Counted from the stretch's first letter, positions 35,430-44,254 are shown. The stretch is 64,000 nt of DNA from Oceanirhabdus sp. W0125-5 (GCF_027938815.1 NZ_CP115913.1:2266001-2330000); one strand, 5' to 3'. Numbers and translations: made by a program. The notes: a model not told the origin generated them from the letters alone.

Positions 35430-36662
35430 CTATTTTCTTTTAAATGAACTTGTAGCAGTTCTTTTTTGTTTAGTTTCTGCGTTGATTCTTTTTAATTTTC
35501 GAGACAGTGGTCTAGTGCTCTTTATTTCAATCTTATTCAATTCTTCTCTAGTATAAGGAAGCGTTCTATGAGGGATAGACATTTTAATATGTTTACTTAG
35601 TTCTTTAAGGATTGGCAAGTCTTTCTGAGCAACAAACAGACAAGTATATCCTTCCTTTCCAGCTCTACCTGTTCTTCCTATACGATGTATATATCCTTCT
35701 GGTTTCTCAGGAATATCGTAGTTGTATATATGGGATACTCCAGAAATATCTAGACCTCTAGCTGCAACATCGGTAGCTATAAGATATTGAATCTCCGCGT
35801 TTTTAAAGGATTTCATGATTTGTTCTCGTTTAGATTGTTTAATGTCGCTATGTAGCTTTTGACAGTTGTATCCTCTTGAATATAGAACTTCTTCTAGATC
35901 ATCAACTCTTCGCTTTGTTCTACAAAAGATAATTGCCATGAAAGGATTATCCTCATTTAAAACAGTACAAAGGGCATTCTGTTTTGTTCGATCACTAACC
36001 TCAACAAGTTCTTGTTTAATATTTTCCAGTATTACTTCTTCTTTTTCAATAACAACAAGTGCAGGATCCTTTGTGAATCTATAAGCTAATTTCTTGACTT
36101 CTGAACTTATTGTTGCTGAGAAACATAATGTTTGACGTTTCTTTGGGCAAGATTTAACAATCTCTTCTATTTCATTTTTAAATCCCATTAAAAGCATTTG
36201 ATCTGCTTCGTCAAGTATTAAAGTTTTTAATGATTTAAGATTAATTGTCTTTCTTTTTAAGTGATCAATAAGTCGTCCAGGAGTAGCTATTACAAGTGAT
36301 ATATTGTCTTGAAGTTTATTTACTTGAGAAGAAATATCTTTTCCTCCATAAGCAGACAAGATATTAATATCTTTACCTTCACAAAATTTTTCAGCTTCAG
36401 ATGTTATCTGTATAGCTAGTTCACGTGTAGGGGTAACGATCAGCCCTTGAATTTCTTTGTTTTTGATATCTAAATTTTGAAAGAAGGGAATTAAGAATGT
36501 AAGTGTTTTCCCTGTCCCAGTTTGTGCTTCAGCTATTACATCTTTACCATCAAGTATTATAGGTATGCATTCCTTTTGAATAGGTGTAGGTGTTTTAATT
36601 CCGTTCTTTGCTAAAGATAAGACTAAGTCATCTTTAACTTTTAAATCTTTAAAATTTATCAT
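35430..36662 (-). CDS. DEAD-box RNA helicase
   Basis: 410 residues with the full motif set: Q motif (TPIQKECIPI), AQTGTGKT, PTRELAIQ, DEAD (LILDEADQMLLMGF), SAT, ATDVAARGLDI and HRIGRTGRAG. A short basic tail (RKLKRINAETKQKRT) may bind RNA. DEAD-box proteins of this size (CshA/CshB/RhlE-like) unwind RNA in ribosome assembly and mRNA decay and are often cold-induced. The neighbouring cold-shock protein cluster, on the other strand, supports a cold role by context only. The start has only a weak site (AAGGTAT). Confidence 0.92.
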   Translation of the reverse strand: MINFKDLKVKDDLVLSLAKNGIKTPTPIQKECIPIILDGKDVIAEAQTGTGKTLTFLIPFFQNLDIKNKEIQGLIVTPTRELAIQITSEAEKFCEGKDINILSAYGGKDISSQVNKLQDNISLVIATPGRLIDHLKRKTINLKSLKTLILDEADQMLLMGFKNEIEEIVKSCPKKRQTLCFSATISSEVKKLAYRFTKDPALVVIEKEEVILENIKQELVEVSDRTKQNALCTVLNEDNPFMAIIFCRTKRRVDDLEEVLYSRGYNCQKLHSDIKQSKREQIMKSFKNAEIQYLIATDVAARGLDISGVSHIYNYDIPEKPEGYIHRIGRTGRAGKEGYTCLFVAQKDLPILKELSKHIKMSIPHRTLPYTREELNKIEIKSTRPLSRKLKRINAETKQKRTATSSFKRK

Positions 36663-36774
36663 ATTATATACCTTCCATAAAAAAATTCTTTTGTTTAAGT
36701 TATGCTAAATACATTGTTGTTACTCATATATCATATTATCATAAAGGAAAAAAAAAACATTAATAATAAAAGTA

Positions 36775-36945
36775 TTGATTTTTTATAAATTGTAAGCTAT
36801 GATGATTAAGGTACCTTGTTTCGTAGTAAAAGAAGTATTTAGAAAAAATTTAGAATTACGTATAGTATTATACATATCGAAATTTTTACAGATATTCATT
36901 TTTACAAAGATTTAAGGAAAAATAAAAATTTCGGAGGTAAGAATC
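36775..36945 (+). promoter_or_regulatory. Promoter and structured 5' UTR of cold-shock gene 1
   Basis: TTGATT (36775-36780), 17-bp spacer, TATGAT (36798-36803), then a leader of about 135 nt. CGAAATTTTT (36878-36887) is perfectly complementary to AAAAATTTCG (36924-36933), whose last G is the first base of the GGAGG site (36933-36937). The leader is strongly conserved in the two following copies, starting at GGTACCTTGTTTCG. Confidence 0.75.
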
Positions 36946-37143
36946 ATGACTGGAACAGTTAAATGGTTTAACGCAGAAAAAGGATTTGGATTCATCACTA
37001 CAGAAGAAGGAAATGACGTATTCGCTCACTTCTCTCAAATCCAAAGAGAAGGATACAAGACTTTAGAAGAGGGACAAAAAGTTTCTTTCGAAATCATCGA
37101 AGGACAAAAAGGACCTCAAGCTGGAAACATCGAAGTAATCTAA
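36946..37143 (+). CDS. csp: Cold-shock protein CspA family, copy 1
   Basis: A 65-residue single-domain cold-shock protein. It has RNP1 (KGFGFIT, about 13-19) and RNP2 (VFAHF, about 26-30) on an OB fold, and binds single-stranded nucleic acid as an RNA chaperone. It differs from copy 2 at a few residues around [11 protein letters not shown] 135-nt leader with a stem next to the ribosome binding site suggests temperature-dependent translation. Its own terminator follows, so each copy is a separate unit. Confidence 0.96.
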   Translation: MTGTVKWFNAEKGFGFITTEEGNDVFAHFSQIQREGYKTLEEGQKVSFEIIEGQKGPQAGNIEVI

Positions 37144-37183
37144 TTTTAGATTAGTTCTCCCATATGGGAATTCTAGCAAACAG

Positions 37184-37211
37184 ACCCTATGCTTCTTGTA
37201 TAGGGTTTTTA
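37184..37211 (+). terminator. Terminator of csp copy 1
   Basis: ACCCTAT (37184-37190) with ATAGGGT (37200-37206), then T run. A short CCCATATGGG palindrome lies just before it. Confidence 0.8.
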
Positions 37212-37393
37212 TTTTATTATATGAGAAATTAACATGATATTTACTAATAATTTGAGTGATTATATATTTAAGTATTAGTGAAAAAGATGGGGGATTTATA
37301 TAAAATAACATAAATTAAATGTTATTTTTTTTTATTTATATATCTAATTTGGGTAATTACATATATAAATAAGATAAAAAAATGTAAAAAGGG

Positions 37394-37563
37394 TTGCATT
37401 TTTATTGATAATAGGATATTATGAAATAGGTACCTTGTTTCGTAGTAAGTGAAGTATTTAGAAAAATTTTAGAATTATATAAATGTTATACATTCCGAAA
37501 TTTTTACAGATATTCATTTTTACAAAGATTTAAGGATAATAAAAATTTCGGAGGTAGTAAATT
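37394..37563 (+). promoter_or_regulatory. Promoter and structured 5' UTR of cold-shock gene 2
   Basis: TTGCAT (37394-37399), 17-bp spacer, TATTAT (37417-37422), then a leader that repeats that of copy 1. CGAAATTTTT (37496-37505) pairs with AAAAATTTCG (37541-37550), overlapping GGAGG (37550-37554). Confidence 0.75.
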
Positions 37564-37761
37564 ATGACTGGAACAGTTAAATGGTTTAACGCAGAAAAAG
37601 GATTTGGATTCATCACTACAGAGGAAGGAAATGACGTATTCGCTCACTTCTCTCAAATCAATAAAGAAGGATACAAATCTTTAGAAGAGGGACAAAAAGT
37701 TTCTTTCGAAATCATCGAAGGACAAAAAGGACCTCAAGCTGGAAACATCGAAGTAATCTAA
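37564..37761 (+). CDS. csp: Cold-shock protein CspA family, copy 2
   Basis: 65 residues, identical to copy 1 apart from about three positions ([10 protein letters not shown] in place of [10 protein letters not shown]). RNP1 and RNP2 motifs intact. The nucleotide sequence is also nearly unchanged, indicating recent duplication or gene conversion. Its own promoter, leader and terminator are present. Confidence 0.96.
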   Translation: MTGTVKWFNAEKGFGFITTEEGNDVFAHFSQINKEGYKSLEEGQKVSFEIIEGQKGPQAGNIEVI

Positions 37762-37796
37762 TTTAGATTAATTCTCCTAAAATAGGGAGTTCTAGT

Positions 37797-37830
37797 AAAA
37801 ACCTCATGTTATTAACATGGGGTTTTATTT
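37797..37830 (+). terminator. Terminator of csp copy 2
   Basis: AAAACCTCATGTT with AACATGGGGTTTT (one G-T pair), loop ATT, then TATTTATT. A CTCC/GGGAG hairpin precedes it. Confidence 0.8.
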
Positions 37831-37858
37831 ATTTTTTAAAATAATATTAAAAAAAGGT

Positions 37859-38029
37859 TTGCTTTTTCACTTATAATAGGGTATTATTATGTAAGTACCT
37901 TGTTTCGTGGTAAGTGAAGTATTTAGAAAAATTTTAGATTTATATAGATTTTTATACATTTCGAAATTTTTACAGATATTCATTTATAGAATGATTTAAG
38001 GATAATAAAAATTTCGGAGGTAGAAAATT
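37859..38029 (+). promoter_or_regulatory. Promoter and structured 5' UTR of cold-shock gene 3
   Basis: TTGCTT (37859-37864), 17-bp spacer, TATTAT (37882-37887). CGAAATTTTT (37962-37971) pairs with AAAAATTTCG (38007-38016), overlapping GGAGG (38016-38020). The sequence between the arms has changed (TTATAGAATG) while both arms are kept. Confidence 0.75.
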
Positions 38030-38227
38030 ATGACTGGAACAGTTAAATGGTTTAATGCAGAAAAAGGATTTGGATTCATCACTACAGAGGAAGGAAATGA
38101 CGTATTTGCTCACTTCTCTCAAATCAATAAAGAAGGATACAAATCTTTAGAAGAGGGACAAAAAGTTTCTTTCGATATCATTGAAGGACAAAAAGGACCT
38201 CAAGCTGGAAGCATTGAAGTAATCTAA
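38030..38227 (+). CDS. csp: Cold-shock protein CspA family, copy 3
   Basis: 65 residues, as copy 2 except for two near-neutral changes close to the C-terminus ([14 protein letters not shown]). RNP1 and RNP2 are intact. More synonymous changes than between copies 1 and 2, so purifying selection acts on the protein. Own promoter, leader and terminator. Confidence 0.96.
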   Translation: MTGTVKWFNAEKGFGFITTEEGNDVFAHFSQINKEGYKSLEEGQKVSFDIIEGQKGPQAGSIEVI

Positions 38228-38264
38228 TTATAGATTAATTCTCCTAAAATAGGGAGTTCTTGTT

Positions 38265-38295
38265 AAACCCCATGCTAATTGCATGGGGTTTTTTA
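38265..38295 (+). terminator. Terminator of csp copy 3
   Basis: AAACCCCATGC (38265-38275) with GCATGGGGTTT (38281-38291), then T run. Confidence 0.87.
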
Positions 38296-38384
38296 TTTTG
38301 TTTATTTTTATAGGATGGAAGTTGTTTGGTTAAACTATGTATAGTTAAAATGTTACCCTACTTACTAAAAATTTGGAGGTAATA

Positions 38385-39473
38385 ATGAAGAAAGAAACTA
38401 TTACGGATAGAGAAGGGATATCTATTATGATTTTGTTCATAATAGGAACAAATTCAATTATGGCAGCAGGATTATCTGCTGAAAAAGATATATGGTTGGC
38501 TATTATTATTGCCATAATTATGGCACTTCCAATTATACTTGTTTATGCTAGAATGCAAAGTCTTTTTAAAAATAAAGATTTCTTTGATGTGATTGAAATG
38601 TGCTTTGGTAAGATTATAGGGAAAGGAATAGCCGTACTTATAATTATATACGTATTTTGGGAAGTACCTTTACCTTTAAGAAATTTTACTCAGTTTCCTG
38701 TCGCTGTATCTTTAAATAATACACCACAGTTAATAGTAACTTTAATTTTTATGATTGTATGTATTTGGATTGTAAAAGAAGGAGTTAATGTAATTGGTAA
38801 ATGGGCAAGGCTTTTTTTAATACCTTTCATAGTCGTTCCATTAATTACTCCGGTACTTATGTTTAACTCACTTAATATTAATAATATTCTACCTATATTA
38901 AATTATGGAATTAAGCCGGTATTTAAAGGTGCATATGAAGTTTTGATGTTTCCTTTCACACAGATAATAGTTTTTGTAATAGCTTGTTCTGATTCTTTTA
39001 AAAAGAACTCTCATTACAATGTGTATCTAAAAGGATTATTATTGGGAGGATTAGGATTATTGATTTTGTCATTAGTTACTGTTTTAGTTTTAGGGTCAGA
39101 CTCAGCAGGTAGATTATATTATCCTTCTTATGAAACATGGTTAAGAATTAAGATTGTTGGTTTTCAGAGAATGGAAATTGTTCATGGAGTAATGTTTGTT
39201 ATAGGAGCCTTCATTAAAGTGAGTATATTTTTGATGGCTACTTGTAAAGGAATTTCAAAGATATTTGGGCTCAAGGATTACAGAAATATAGTAACACCAG
39301 TTGCTTTAATTGCTATCATTCTAGCACAATTTCAATTTCATAGTGTAATGCATTATTTTGAGTGGAATGATGAAGTGTGGTATTACTATGCATTTCCATT
39401 TCAAGTTATTTTACCAATAATCATTTGGATTGTAGTTGAAATTAAGAAGAAAAGATTTTTAGGTATAGAATAA
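38385..39473 (+). CDS. GerAB-type spore germination permease
   Basis: 362 residues from the ATG at 38385 behind TTTGGAGG. About ten membrane helices; the N-terminus (ITDREGISIMILFIIGTNSI), the EVPLPLRNFTQFPVAVSLNN segment and the mid-protein MFPFTQIIVFVIACSDSFK are typical of the GerAB/amino-acid permease-like subunit of germinant receptors in the spore inner membrane. The usual partners gerAA and gerAC are not beside it, so it is either an orphan subunit working with receptors elsewhere or a stand-alone permease. Its presence is the best evidence that this organism makes spores. Confidence 0.83.
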   Translation: MKKETITDREGISIMILFIIGTNSIMAAGLSAEKDIWLAIIIAIIMALPIILVYARMQSLFKNKDFFDVIEMCFGKIIGKGIAVLIIIYVFWEVPLPLRNFTQFPVAVSLNNTPQLIVTLIFMIVCIWIVKEGVNVIGKWARLFLIPFIVVPLITPVLMFNSLNINNILPILNYGIKPVFKGAYEVLMFPFTQIIVFVIACSDSFKKNSHYNVYLKGLLLGGLGLLILSLVTVLVLGSDSAGRLYYPSYETWLRIKIVGFQRMEIVHGVMFVIGAFIKVSIFLMATCKGISKIFGLKDYRNIVTPVALIAIILAQFQFHSVMHYFEWNDEVWYYYAFPFQVILPIIIWIVVEIKKKRFLGIE

Positions 39474-39497
39474 ATATATTTATTCTATACCTATTTT
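39461..39497 (+). terminator. Palindrome/terminator at the gerAB-like gene end
   Basis: A perfect 32-bp palindrome (39461-39492, AGGTATAGAATAAATA and its mirror) covering the stop codon, followed by ATTTTAG. Confidence 0.65.
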
Positions 39498-39565
39498 AGT
39501 TATATATCATATGATAAAATGATAAATGTAAATAAGGAAAAAATTACTGAAAGGAGCGATGTATT

Positions 39566-39601
39566 ATGAGTGGAAAATTAGAGGTGGCATTATCAAAATA
39601 A
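39566..39601 (+). CDS. 11-codon upstream ORF before rsgA
   Basis: ATG at 39566 nine bases after AAGGAG (39551-39556) encodes MSGKLEVALSK and stops 26 bases before the TTG start of rsgA. It is the only start with a proper site here; the ATG at 39559, in frame with rsgA, is too close to the site. It may be a translational leader or a chance ORF. Confidence 0.4.
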   Translation: MSGKLEVALSK

Positions 39602-39627
39602 ACTACAAAACTTCTGGAGGTACTGGA

Positions 39628-40680
39628 TTGATAGATAAAATAAACTTGTTTAAATTAGGATTAAAAAAAGATACTTTAGAATTATTTAATGAAGAGTATA
39701 AGGAATATTTTTTAGGTCGTGTAACACTAGAACACAAGCATACCTATAGAGTTATTACTGAGAATGGAGAGGTTCTTGGAAGAGTTTCGGGAAAATTTAA
39801 TTATGAAGCTTTTGGAACAGAGGATTACCCTGCGGTTGGTGATTGGGTAGTATTAGATAGAGATAGTGATAAGAATGGAGAGGCTATTATACACAAAGTC
39901 TTGCCTAGAATGAGTTCTTTATCAAGAAAAGTAGCAGGTACAAGATCTGATGAACAGATAATTGCTACAAATGTTGATACGGTATTTATATGTATGGCAC
40001 TTAATAATGATTTTAATATAAGAAGACTTGAAAGGTATATAAGTGTTGTGTGGGAAAGTGGAGCTAATCCAAGAATTATTTTAACAAAATCAGATTTATG
40101 TGAAGATATTGAATTAAGAGTTGCTCAAGTAGAAGAAGTTGCAATTGGAATAGATATTCACGTTGTATGTGCATTAGAAGAAGAGGGCATTGATGAGATT
40201 GCAGATGTTATAGGAGTTAATGATACTGTTACCTTTATAGGATCTTCAGGAATAGGTAAATCAACATTGATTAACGCGCTTCTAGGAGAAGAAAAGATGT
40301 TAGTAAATGAGATTAGAGAAAGTGATCATAAAGGAAAACACACTACAACCCATAGAGAGTTAATAAAATTATCAGATGGTGGAGTAGTTATTGACACTCC
40401 TGGTATGAGAGAATTACAGATATATTCAGTAGATTTTGATGCATCATTCAAAGATGTTGAAGAACTCGCTGAACAGTGTAGGTTTGTTGATTGTAAGCAT
40501 AAAACAGAACCTGGATGTGCTGTTAAAAATGCAGTAAATGATGGAACTTTAAGCAGTGAAAGGTTTAAAAGTTATGAAAAGCTTAAACGAGAATTGTGGA
40601 TAATGGAAAAAAGGAAAAAATTTAATGAAAGAAGAGCTGAAAGAAAGAAAAATATAAAGAAGTTCAGCAGAAAATCATAA
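39628..40680 (+). CDS. rsgA: Ribosome biogenesis GTPase RsgA
   Basis: 350 residues from TTG at 39628, chosen because TCTGGAGG lies 7 bases upstream and the product then has the family's length. OB fold at about 25-95, then a circularly permuted GTPase: TKSD (G4, 153-156), GSSGIGKS (G1, 205-212), DTPG (G3, 256-259). The zinc site is Cys284, Cys289, His291, Cys297 (QCRFVDCKHKTEPGC). It releases or checks late factors of the 30S subunit. A longer frame upstream exists but has no credible ribosome binding site. The related long form of this family often coexists with a shorter housekeeping RsgA. Confidence 0.92.
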   Translation: MIDKINLFKLGLKKDTLELFNEEYKEYFLGRVTLEHKHTYRVITENGEVLGRVSGKFNYEAFGTEDYPAVGDWVVLDRDSDKNGEAIIHKVLPRMSSLSRKVAGTRSDEQIIATNVDTVFICMALNNDFNIRRLERYISVVWESGANPRIILTKSDLCEDIELRVAQVEEVAIGIDIHVVCALEEEGIDEIADVIGVNDTVTFIGSSGIGKSTLINALLGEEKMLVNEIRESDHKGKHTTTHRELIKLSDGGVVIDTPGMRELQIYSVDFDASFKDVEELAEQCRFVDCKHKTEPGCAVKNAVNDGTLSSERFKSYEKLKRELWIMEKRKKFNERRAERKKNIKKFSRKS

Positions 40681-40704
40681 AGGCACGCCATGCGTGCCTT
40701 TTAT
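40679..40704. terminator. Bidirectional terminator between rsgA and dsdA
   Basis: Perfect 10-bp stem AAAGGCACGC/GCGTGCCTTT with CAT loop, T run on the plus side and A run on the left. Confidence 0.87.
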
Positions 40705-40708
40705 GATT

Positions 40709-42076
40709 TTATTCATTTTTCATTAAGTAAGTTCCTTTTTTATAGTATTCGTTCATTTCTTTCTTAGGAACCATACTTCCGCCTGTTGCCCAGGCGATGT
40801 GTGTTGCATTTATGATGGAATTTTCTAAATTATTTTTAATCAAGTAATCATAACCTGAATTAGTCTTAAATAGATTTATTCCCCCGGCAATACTTGCTAA
40901 GGCAGATGGTTCTAGATATATGTTTTCACTGTCTGCTAATAGCTTTAATAAATGGTATAGTGTTTCATCCTGAATGGTATAGTCACCACTGATCATATAT
41001 TCTAGTGATTTTCCTACAAAACCAGAAGGTCTTCCAACGGCAAGTCCGTCTGCAGCGGTTATATTATCAATACCGAAGTCTTGAACACAAACTTTATCAT
41101 GTTTTTCAGTCATTAATCCAAGTAACATACAAGGTGAATGGGTAGGCTCTCCAAAGAAACAGTGGACATTGTCTTTAAAGATTAACTTAAGTCCAAATGC
41201 AACTCCTCCAGGACCACCACCTACACCACATGGGAGATAAACAAAAAGAGGGTGATCCGTATCGACTGGGATATTCATGTCATATAATTGCTGTTTTAAT
41301 CTTGAGGCAGCAACGGCATATCCTAAGAAAAGTGTTTGAGAGTTTTCATCATCAATAAAATAACATTTTTTATCTGTTAAAGCTTGTTTTCTACCTTCTT
41401 CAACAGCCTTACTATAGTCAGAATCATATTCTACAACAGTTACACCTTTGCTTCTAAGAAGATCCTTTTTCCACTGCTTGGCATCAGCTGACATGTGTAC
41501 AGTTACTTTGAAACCTATTTTGGCACTCATTATTCCTATACTTAACCCAAGGTTTCCAGTTGAACCTACTGCAATTGAATATTCAGAGAAGAATTTTTTA
41601 AAATCATAACTATCAAGAATTGAATAATCATCAGTTATAGAAAGTTTCTTTTCTTTTAATGCTAAGTCTTCAGCGTGTTTTAGTACTTCATAGATTCCTC
41701 CTCTGGCTTTAATTGAACCGGAAATTGGGAGGTGACTATCGCATTTTAATATAAGATCACCATGTAATTGAAAGTTAAATTCTTCTTCAATAAGATTTTT
41801 CATATTGGGGATTTTTACTAAAGGAGATTCGATTATTCCTTTAGTTTTATTTGTCTCAGGGAAAACCTTGGATATATAAGGGGCGAAACGATCAAGTCGT
41901 TTACTTGCATCTAAGACATCTTTTTCAGTTAAAGATACGTTTTTTATTCCTTCCTTAAAATTAGTTAATTTGGGATTTATCCAAAATACCTCTTTAGTTT
42001 TAATTATTTTAGTTAAAAGAGGATATTCGGTTAACCAATCTTCTATGTTTTTATCAAGAATAATTTCTTTATTCAT
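40709..42076 (-). CDS. dsdA: D-serine dehydratase
   Basis: 455 residues from the ATG at 42076, preferred over a TTG two codons earlier because AAAGGAG is 8 bases away. A PLP fold-type II enzyme: Lys123 ([11 protein letters not shown]) forms the Schiff base, and GSTGNLGLS and the glycine-rich CGVGGGPGG phosphate loop bind the cofactor. It turns D-serine into pyruvate and ammonia, allowing use or detoxification of D-serine. Length and motif order match DsdA. No dsdC or dsdX homologue is adjacent; it is monocistronic and convergent with rsgA. Confidence 0.94.
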   Translation of the reverse strand: MNKEIILDKNIEDWLTEYPLLTKIIKTKEVFWINPKLTNFKEGIKNVSLTEKDVLDASKRLDRFAPYISKVFPETNKTKGIIESPLVKIPNMKNLIEEEFNFQLHGDLILKCDSHLPISGSIKARGGIYEVLKHAEDLALKEKKLSITDDYSILDSYDFKKFFSEYSIAVGSTGNLGLSIGIMSAKIGFKVTVHMSADAKQWKKDLLRSKGVTVVEYDSDYSKAVEEGRKQALTDKKCYFIDDENSQTLFLGYAVAASRLKQQLYDMNIPVDTDHPLFVYLPCGVGGGPGGVAFGLKLIFKDNVHCFFGEPTHSPCMLLGLMTEKHDKVCVQDFGIDNITAADGLAVGRPSGFVGKSLEYMISGDYTIQDETLYHLLKLLADSENIYLEPSALASIAGGINLFKTNSGYDYLIKNNLENSIINATHIAWATGGSMVPKKEMNEYYKKGTYLMKNE

Positions 42077-42209
42077 TATCAAAACTCCTTTATTTTAGGC
42101 GTAATCGAGTATATAAAAATAGTTTAACAATTGTGAAAAAAAGTGTCAATTGTCCGGAATATATTGATTATAAACAAGTAAAAGAGTAAAATTATGTTGA
42201 GGTGATTTT

Positions 42210-42575
42210 ATGGAAAATATGATAAAAAGAGGAAAAAGATTATTGGTTGAGATGGCCTGTGTGATTATGGCTGTATTAATAATTGATGTTGTAATCTATT
42301 ATTTACTATCTGGTATAATCGTATGGCGGTTAATACCAAGAATTATTTATACAGGATTGCTTTTTTATCTTACTATAGGAAAAAGCAATTGGGCTAGAAT
42401 TATTCTTGGAATAATTTCGGTGTTATCAACTATTGGTGTATTTTTTGCTTTTATAGGTTCTTTTTATATAATCACGAAAGTGATATCTCTAATACTTGCT
42501 TTGTTTTACGGATTAGTAGCATATAATTTATTCTTCTCAGACGATATAAAAACATATATGAACTCTGAAGAATAA
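42210..42575 (+). CDS. Small four-helix membrane protein, unrecognised
   Basis: 121 residues with about four hydrophobic helices (starting near LLVEMACVIMAVLIIDVVIY, then RIIYTGLLFYLTIG, ARIILGIISVLSTIGVFFAF and VISLILALFYGLVAYNLFF), an N-terminal basic segment and an acidic tail. The GAGGTGATTTT site supports the ATG. No family recognised. It stands alone between dsdA and a lipoprotein gene. Confidence 0.65.
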   Translation: MENMIKRGKRLLVEMACVIMAVLIIDVVIYYLLSGIIVWRLIPRIIYTGLLFYLTIGKSNWARIILGIISVLSTIGVFFAFIGSFYIITKVISLILALFYGLVAYNLFFSDDIKTYMNSEE

Positions 42576-42708
42576 TAATATGATTTAGTTAAAGTGAAAA
42601 AATATGTTAGATATGTTTTACAAGTTATTAAAACCTTCATGTGGAAAATATGATAGAATAATATAAGATGTATTATGGTAAATTATATTAAATGAAAAGG
42701 AGATACAT

Positions 42709-43749
42709 ATGAAGAAATTATTAAAATTATCATCAATATCTTTAATTTTGTTTGCAACTCTATTGCTTGCGGCATGCGGTGAAAAAAATGATAAAGATAT
42801 TTCTTATTCTTGGGGAGAAAATTTAAGTAGTGTGGTTCAAAAATTGAATCATAAGAACATTAAGTATTATCTTGAAGAAGATGATAAAAGTGCTTTAATA
42901 CGTGTAAAAGCAAGTGATATAGGTGTAGATAGATATTTGCAAGATAAGGTGTTTTATTTTTCTAAGAGTTTGATAATTGAAGAAGAATCTGTAGAGTTTG
43001 AAGAGTCAAGGCTGATTTTAGTTGCAGATTCTGTAGCAGGTGAAAAGTTTGATAAGGAGATGGCTAAGAAAGAGATTGCTAAACTTACTCAAAAGTATGG
43101 AGAACCAGATGAAAAACCAGAAGATACAGATGATATTTCAGGATATACATGGAATGAGGAGAATCAAATTATATCTACAGAATATTATAAAGAACATGAG
43201 TTGTTCAGGGTTTCTACAAGGTTAAATGCAGAAGAAAGAAAGAATATTAAAGATAAAGAAGAGAAAACAATTATATTAAGTTCTGGAGAAAATGTTGAGT
43301 ATAAATGGGGAGAAAGTACTGAGGAGTTGATAAAGGAATTCCAAAAGGAGAATGTTAAGTATTATATTGGTGAGCAAGCTAATATTGAAGTAATTAACCT
43401 TGCTCTTGGTGGGAAAAATATCTTTAATGCTACTTCAGCAAAGAGTTTTTATTTTTCAGATACATTTGTTATTAATAATGAAGAAGTAAAGTTTAAAGAA
43501 AATAGATTGTTTGTTGTAACTGAGAGTAATTATCTTTCGAAAGAAGAGGTTGCTATGAAAATTGAAGAGTTAACAGCTGAATATGGTGAAGTAACCAGTA
43601 AGCCAAAAGAAGGAGAATATACAGGCTACACATGGGTGACGGAAGATAGTATTATTTCTACTGTTTTTATAGAAGAATATAATTTATTTACTTTATCATA
43701 CAGGTTTAAAGAAAATGATAAAGTTGACTTTTTGAAATATAAAATTTAA
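42709..43749 (+). CDS. Lipoprotein with internally duplicated domain
   Basis: 346 residues. Signal peptide and lipobox (LLLAAC, Cys about 22). Two copies of a domain of about 150 residues follow: SYSWGENLSSVVQKLNHKNI at about 30 and VEYKWGESTEELIKEFQKEN at about 195. Each then has KVFYFS/KSFYFSD, VEFEESRLILV/VKFKENRLFVV, KYGEPDEKPE/EYGEVTSKPK, a GYTW core and an IISTxYY/IISTVFI strand. Function unknown; the repeat resembles a small alpha/beta module used as a surface-binding or inhibitor domain. AAAAGGAGATACAT precedes the ATG; a terminator follows. Confidence 0.75.
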   Translation: MKKLLKLSSISLILFATLLLAACGEKNDKDISYSWGENLSSVVQKLNHKNIKYYLEEDDKSALIRVKASDIGVDRYLQDKVFYFSKSLIIEEESVEFEESRLILVADSVAGEKFDKEMAKKEIAKLTQKYGEPDEKPEDTDDISGYTWNEENQIISTEYYKEHELFRVSTRLNAEERKNIKDKEEKTIILSSGENVEYKWGESTEELIKEFQKENVKYYIGEQANIEVINLALGGKNIFNATSAKSFYFSDTFVINNEEVKFKENRLFVVTESNYLSKEEVAMKIEELTAEYGEVTSKPKEGEYTGYTWVTEDSIISTVFIEEYNLFTLSYRFKENDKVDFLKYKI

Positions 43750-43758
43750 GTAATAGAG

Positions 43759-43784
43759 AGCAGGTTTTATAATCTGCTTTTTAT
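43759..43784 (+). terminator. Weak terminator
   Basis: AGCAG/CTGCT short stem then TTTTTATTTATT after the duplicated lipoprotein gene. Confidence 0.5.
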
Positions 43785-43931
43785 TTATTATCAATAAAAT
43801 TCATAATTTGTATATTTTCAACTATGCTTAATTAATTTGTGTTAACAGAATATTTGCTATATATAGTAAAGTCATATTTTACTTAGTGGTTAATTATGAT
43901 AAAATTATAGTGAACGGTTAGGGGGGGGAAT

Positions 43932-44180
43932 ATGAAGTGGGTTATTATTGTTTTGTTATTGGTAGTTAATGTACCTATTTATATTATGTTATATAAACGG
44001 GTGGTTGATTGGCAAAATATAAAAATATGTAAGGAATTATTAAGAAAGAATTGTGCGCATAAAAGTATGGTAATAAATAGATGTACCTGGATAAAAGGGG
44101 TTATCTTAGTTTTAGCTTGTTTTTTGATTGTATTTTTTGAATTTAATATTATAAATAATTTAATTCATAGATTAATATAA
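43932..44180 (+). CDS. Small two-helix membrane protein, unrecognised
   Basis: 82 residues with one helix at about 2-20 (WVIIVLLLVVNVPIYIML) and another at about 55-75 (VILVLACFLIVFFEFNII), joined by a basic loop holding two Cys. The ribosome binding site is a run of eight G (43921-43928), so slippage could change start spacing. No family recognised. A strong terminator follows. Confidence 0.55.
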   Translation: MKWVIIVLLLVVNVPIYIMLYKRVVDWQNIKICKELLRKNCAHKSMVINRCTWIKGVILVLACFLIVFFEFNIINNLIHRLI

Positions 44181-44210
44181 GTAAGCAGTTAGTTTATGTA
44201 AATTTTGTAT

Positions 44211-44254
44211 GACACTACTTTATTGAAGCATTATAAAGTAGTGTCTTTTGTTTT
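44211..44254 (+). terminator. Strong terminator
   Basis: 13-bp stem GACACTACTTTAT/ATAAAGTAGTGTC (44211-44223 with 44233-44245), then TTTTGTTTT. Confidence 0.87.

Noticed and set aside
36946..38227. Cold-shock triplicate as an assembly artefact
   Set aside because: The three units differ at silent sites, in spacing and in terminators, so they are separate copies.
39559..39627. Longer rsgA N-terminus from the ATG at 39559
   Set aside because: The ribosome site is only 2 bases away and the extra 23 residues do not resemble RsgA; TTG at 39628 has a well-spaced GGAGG.
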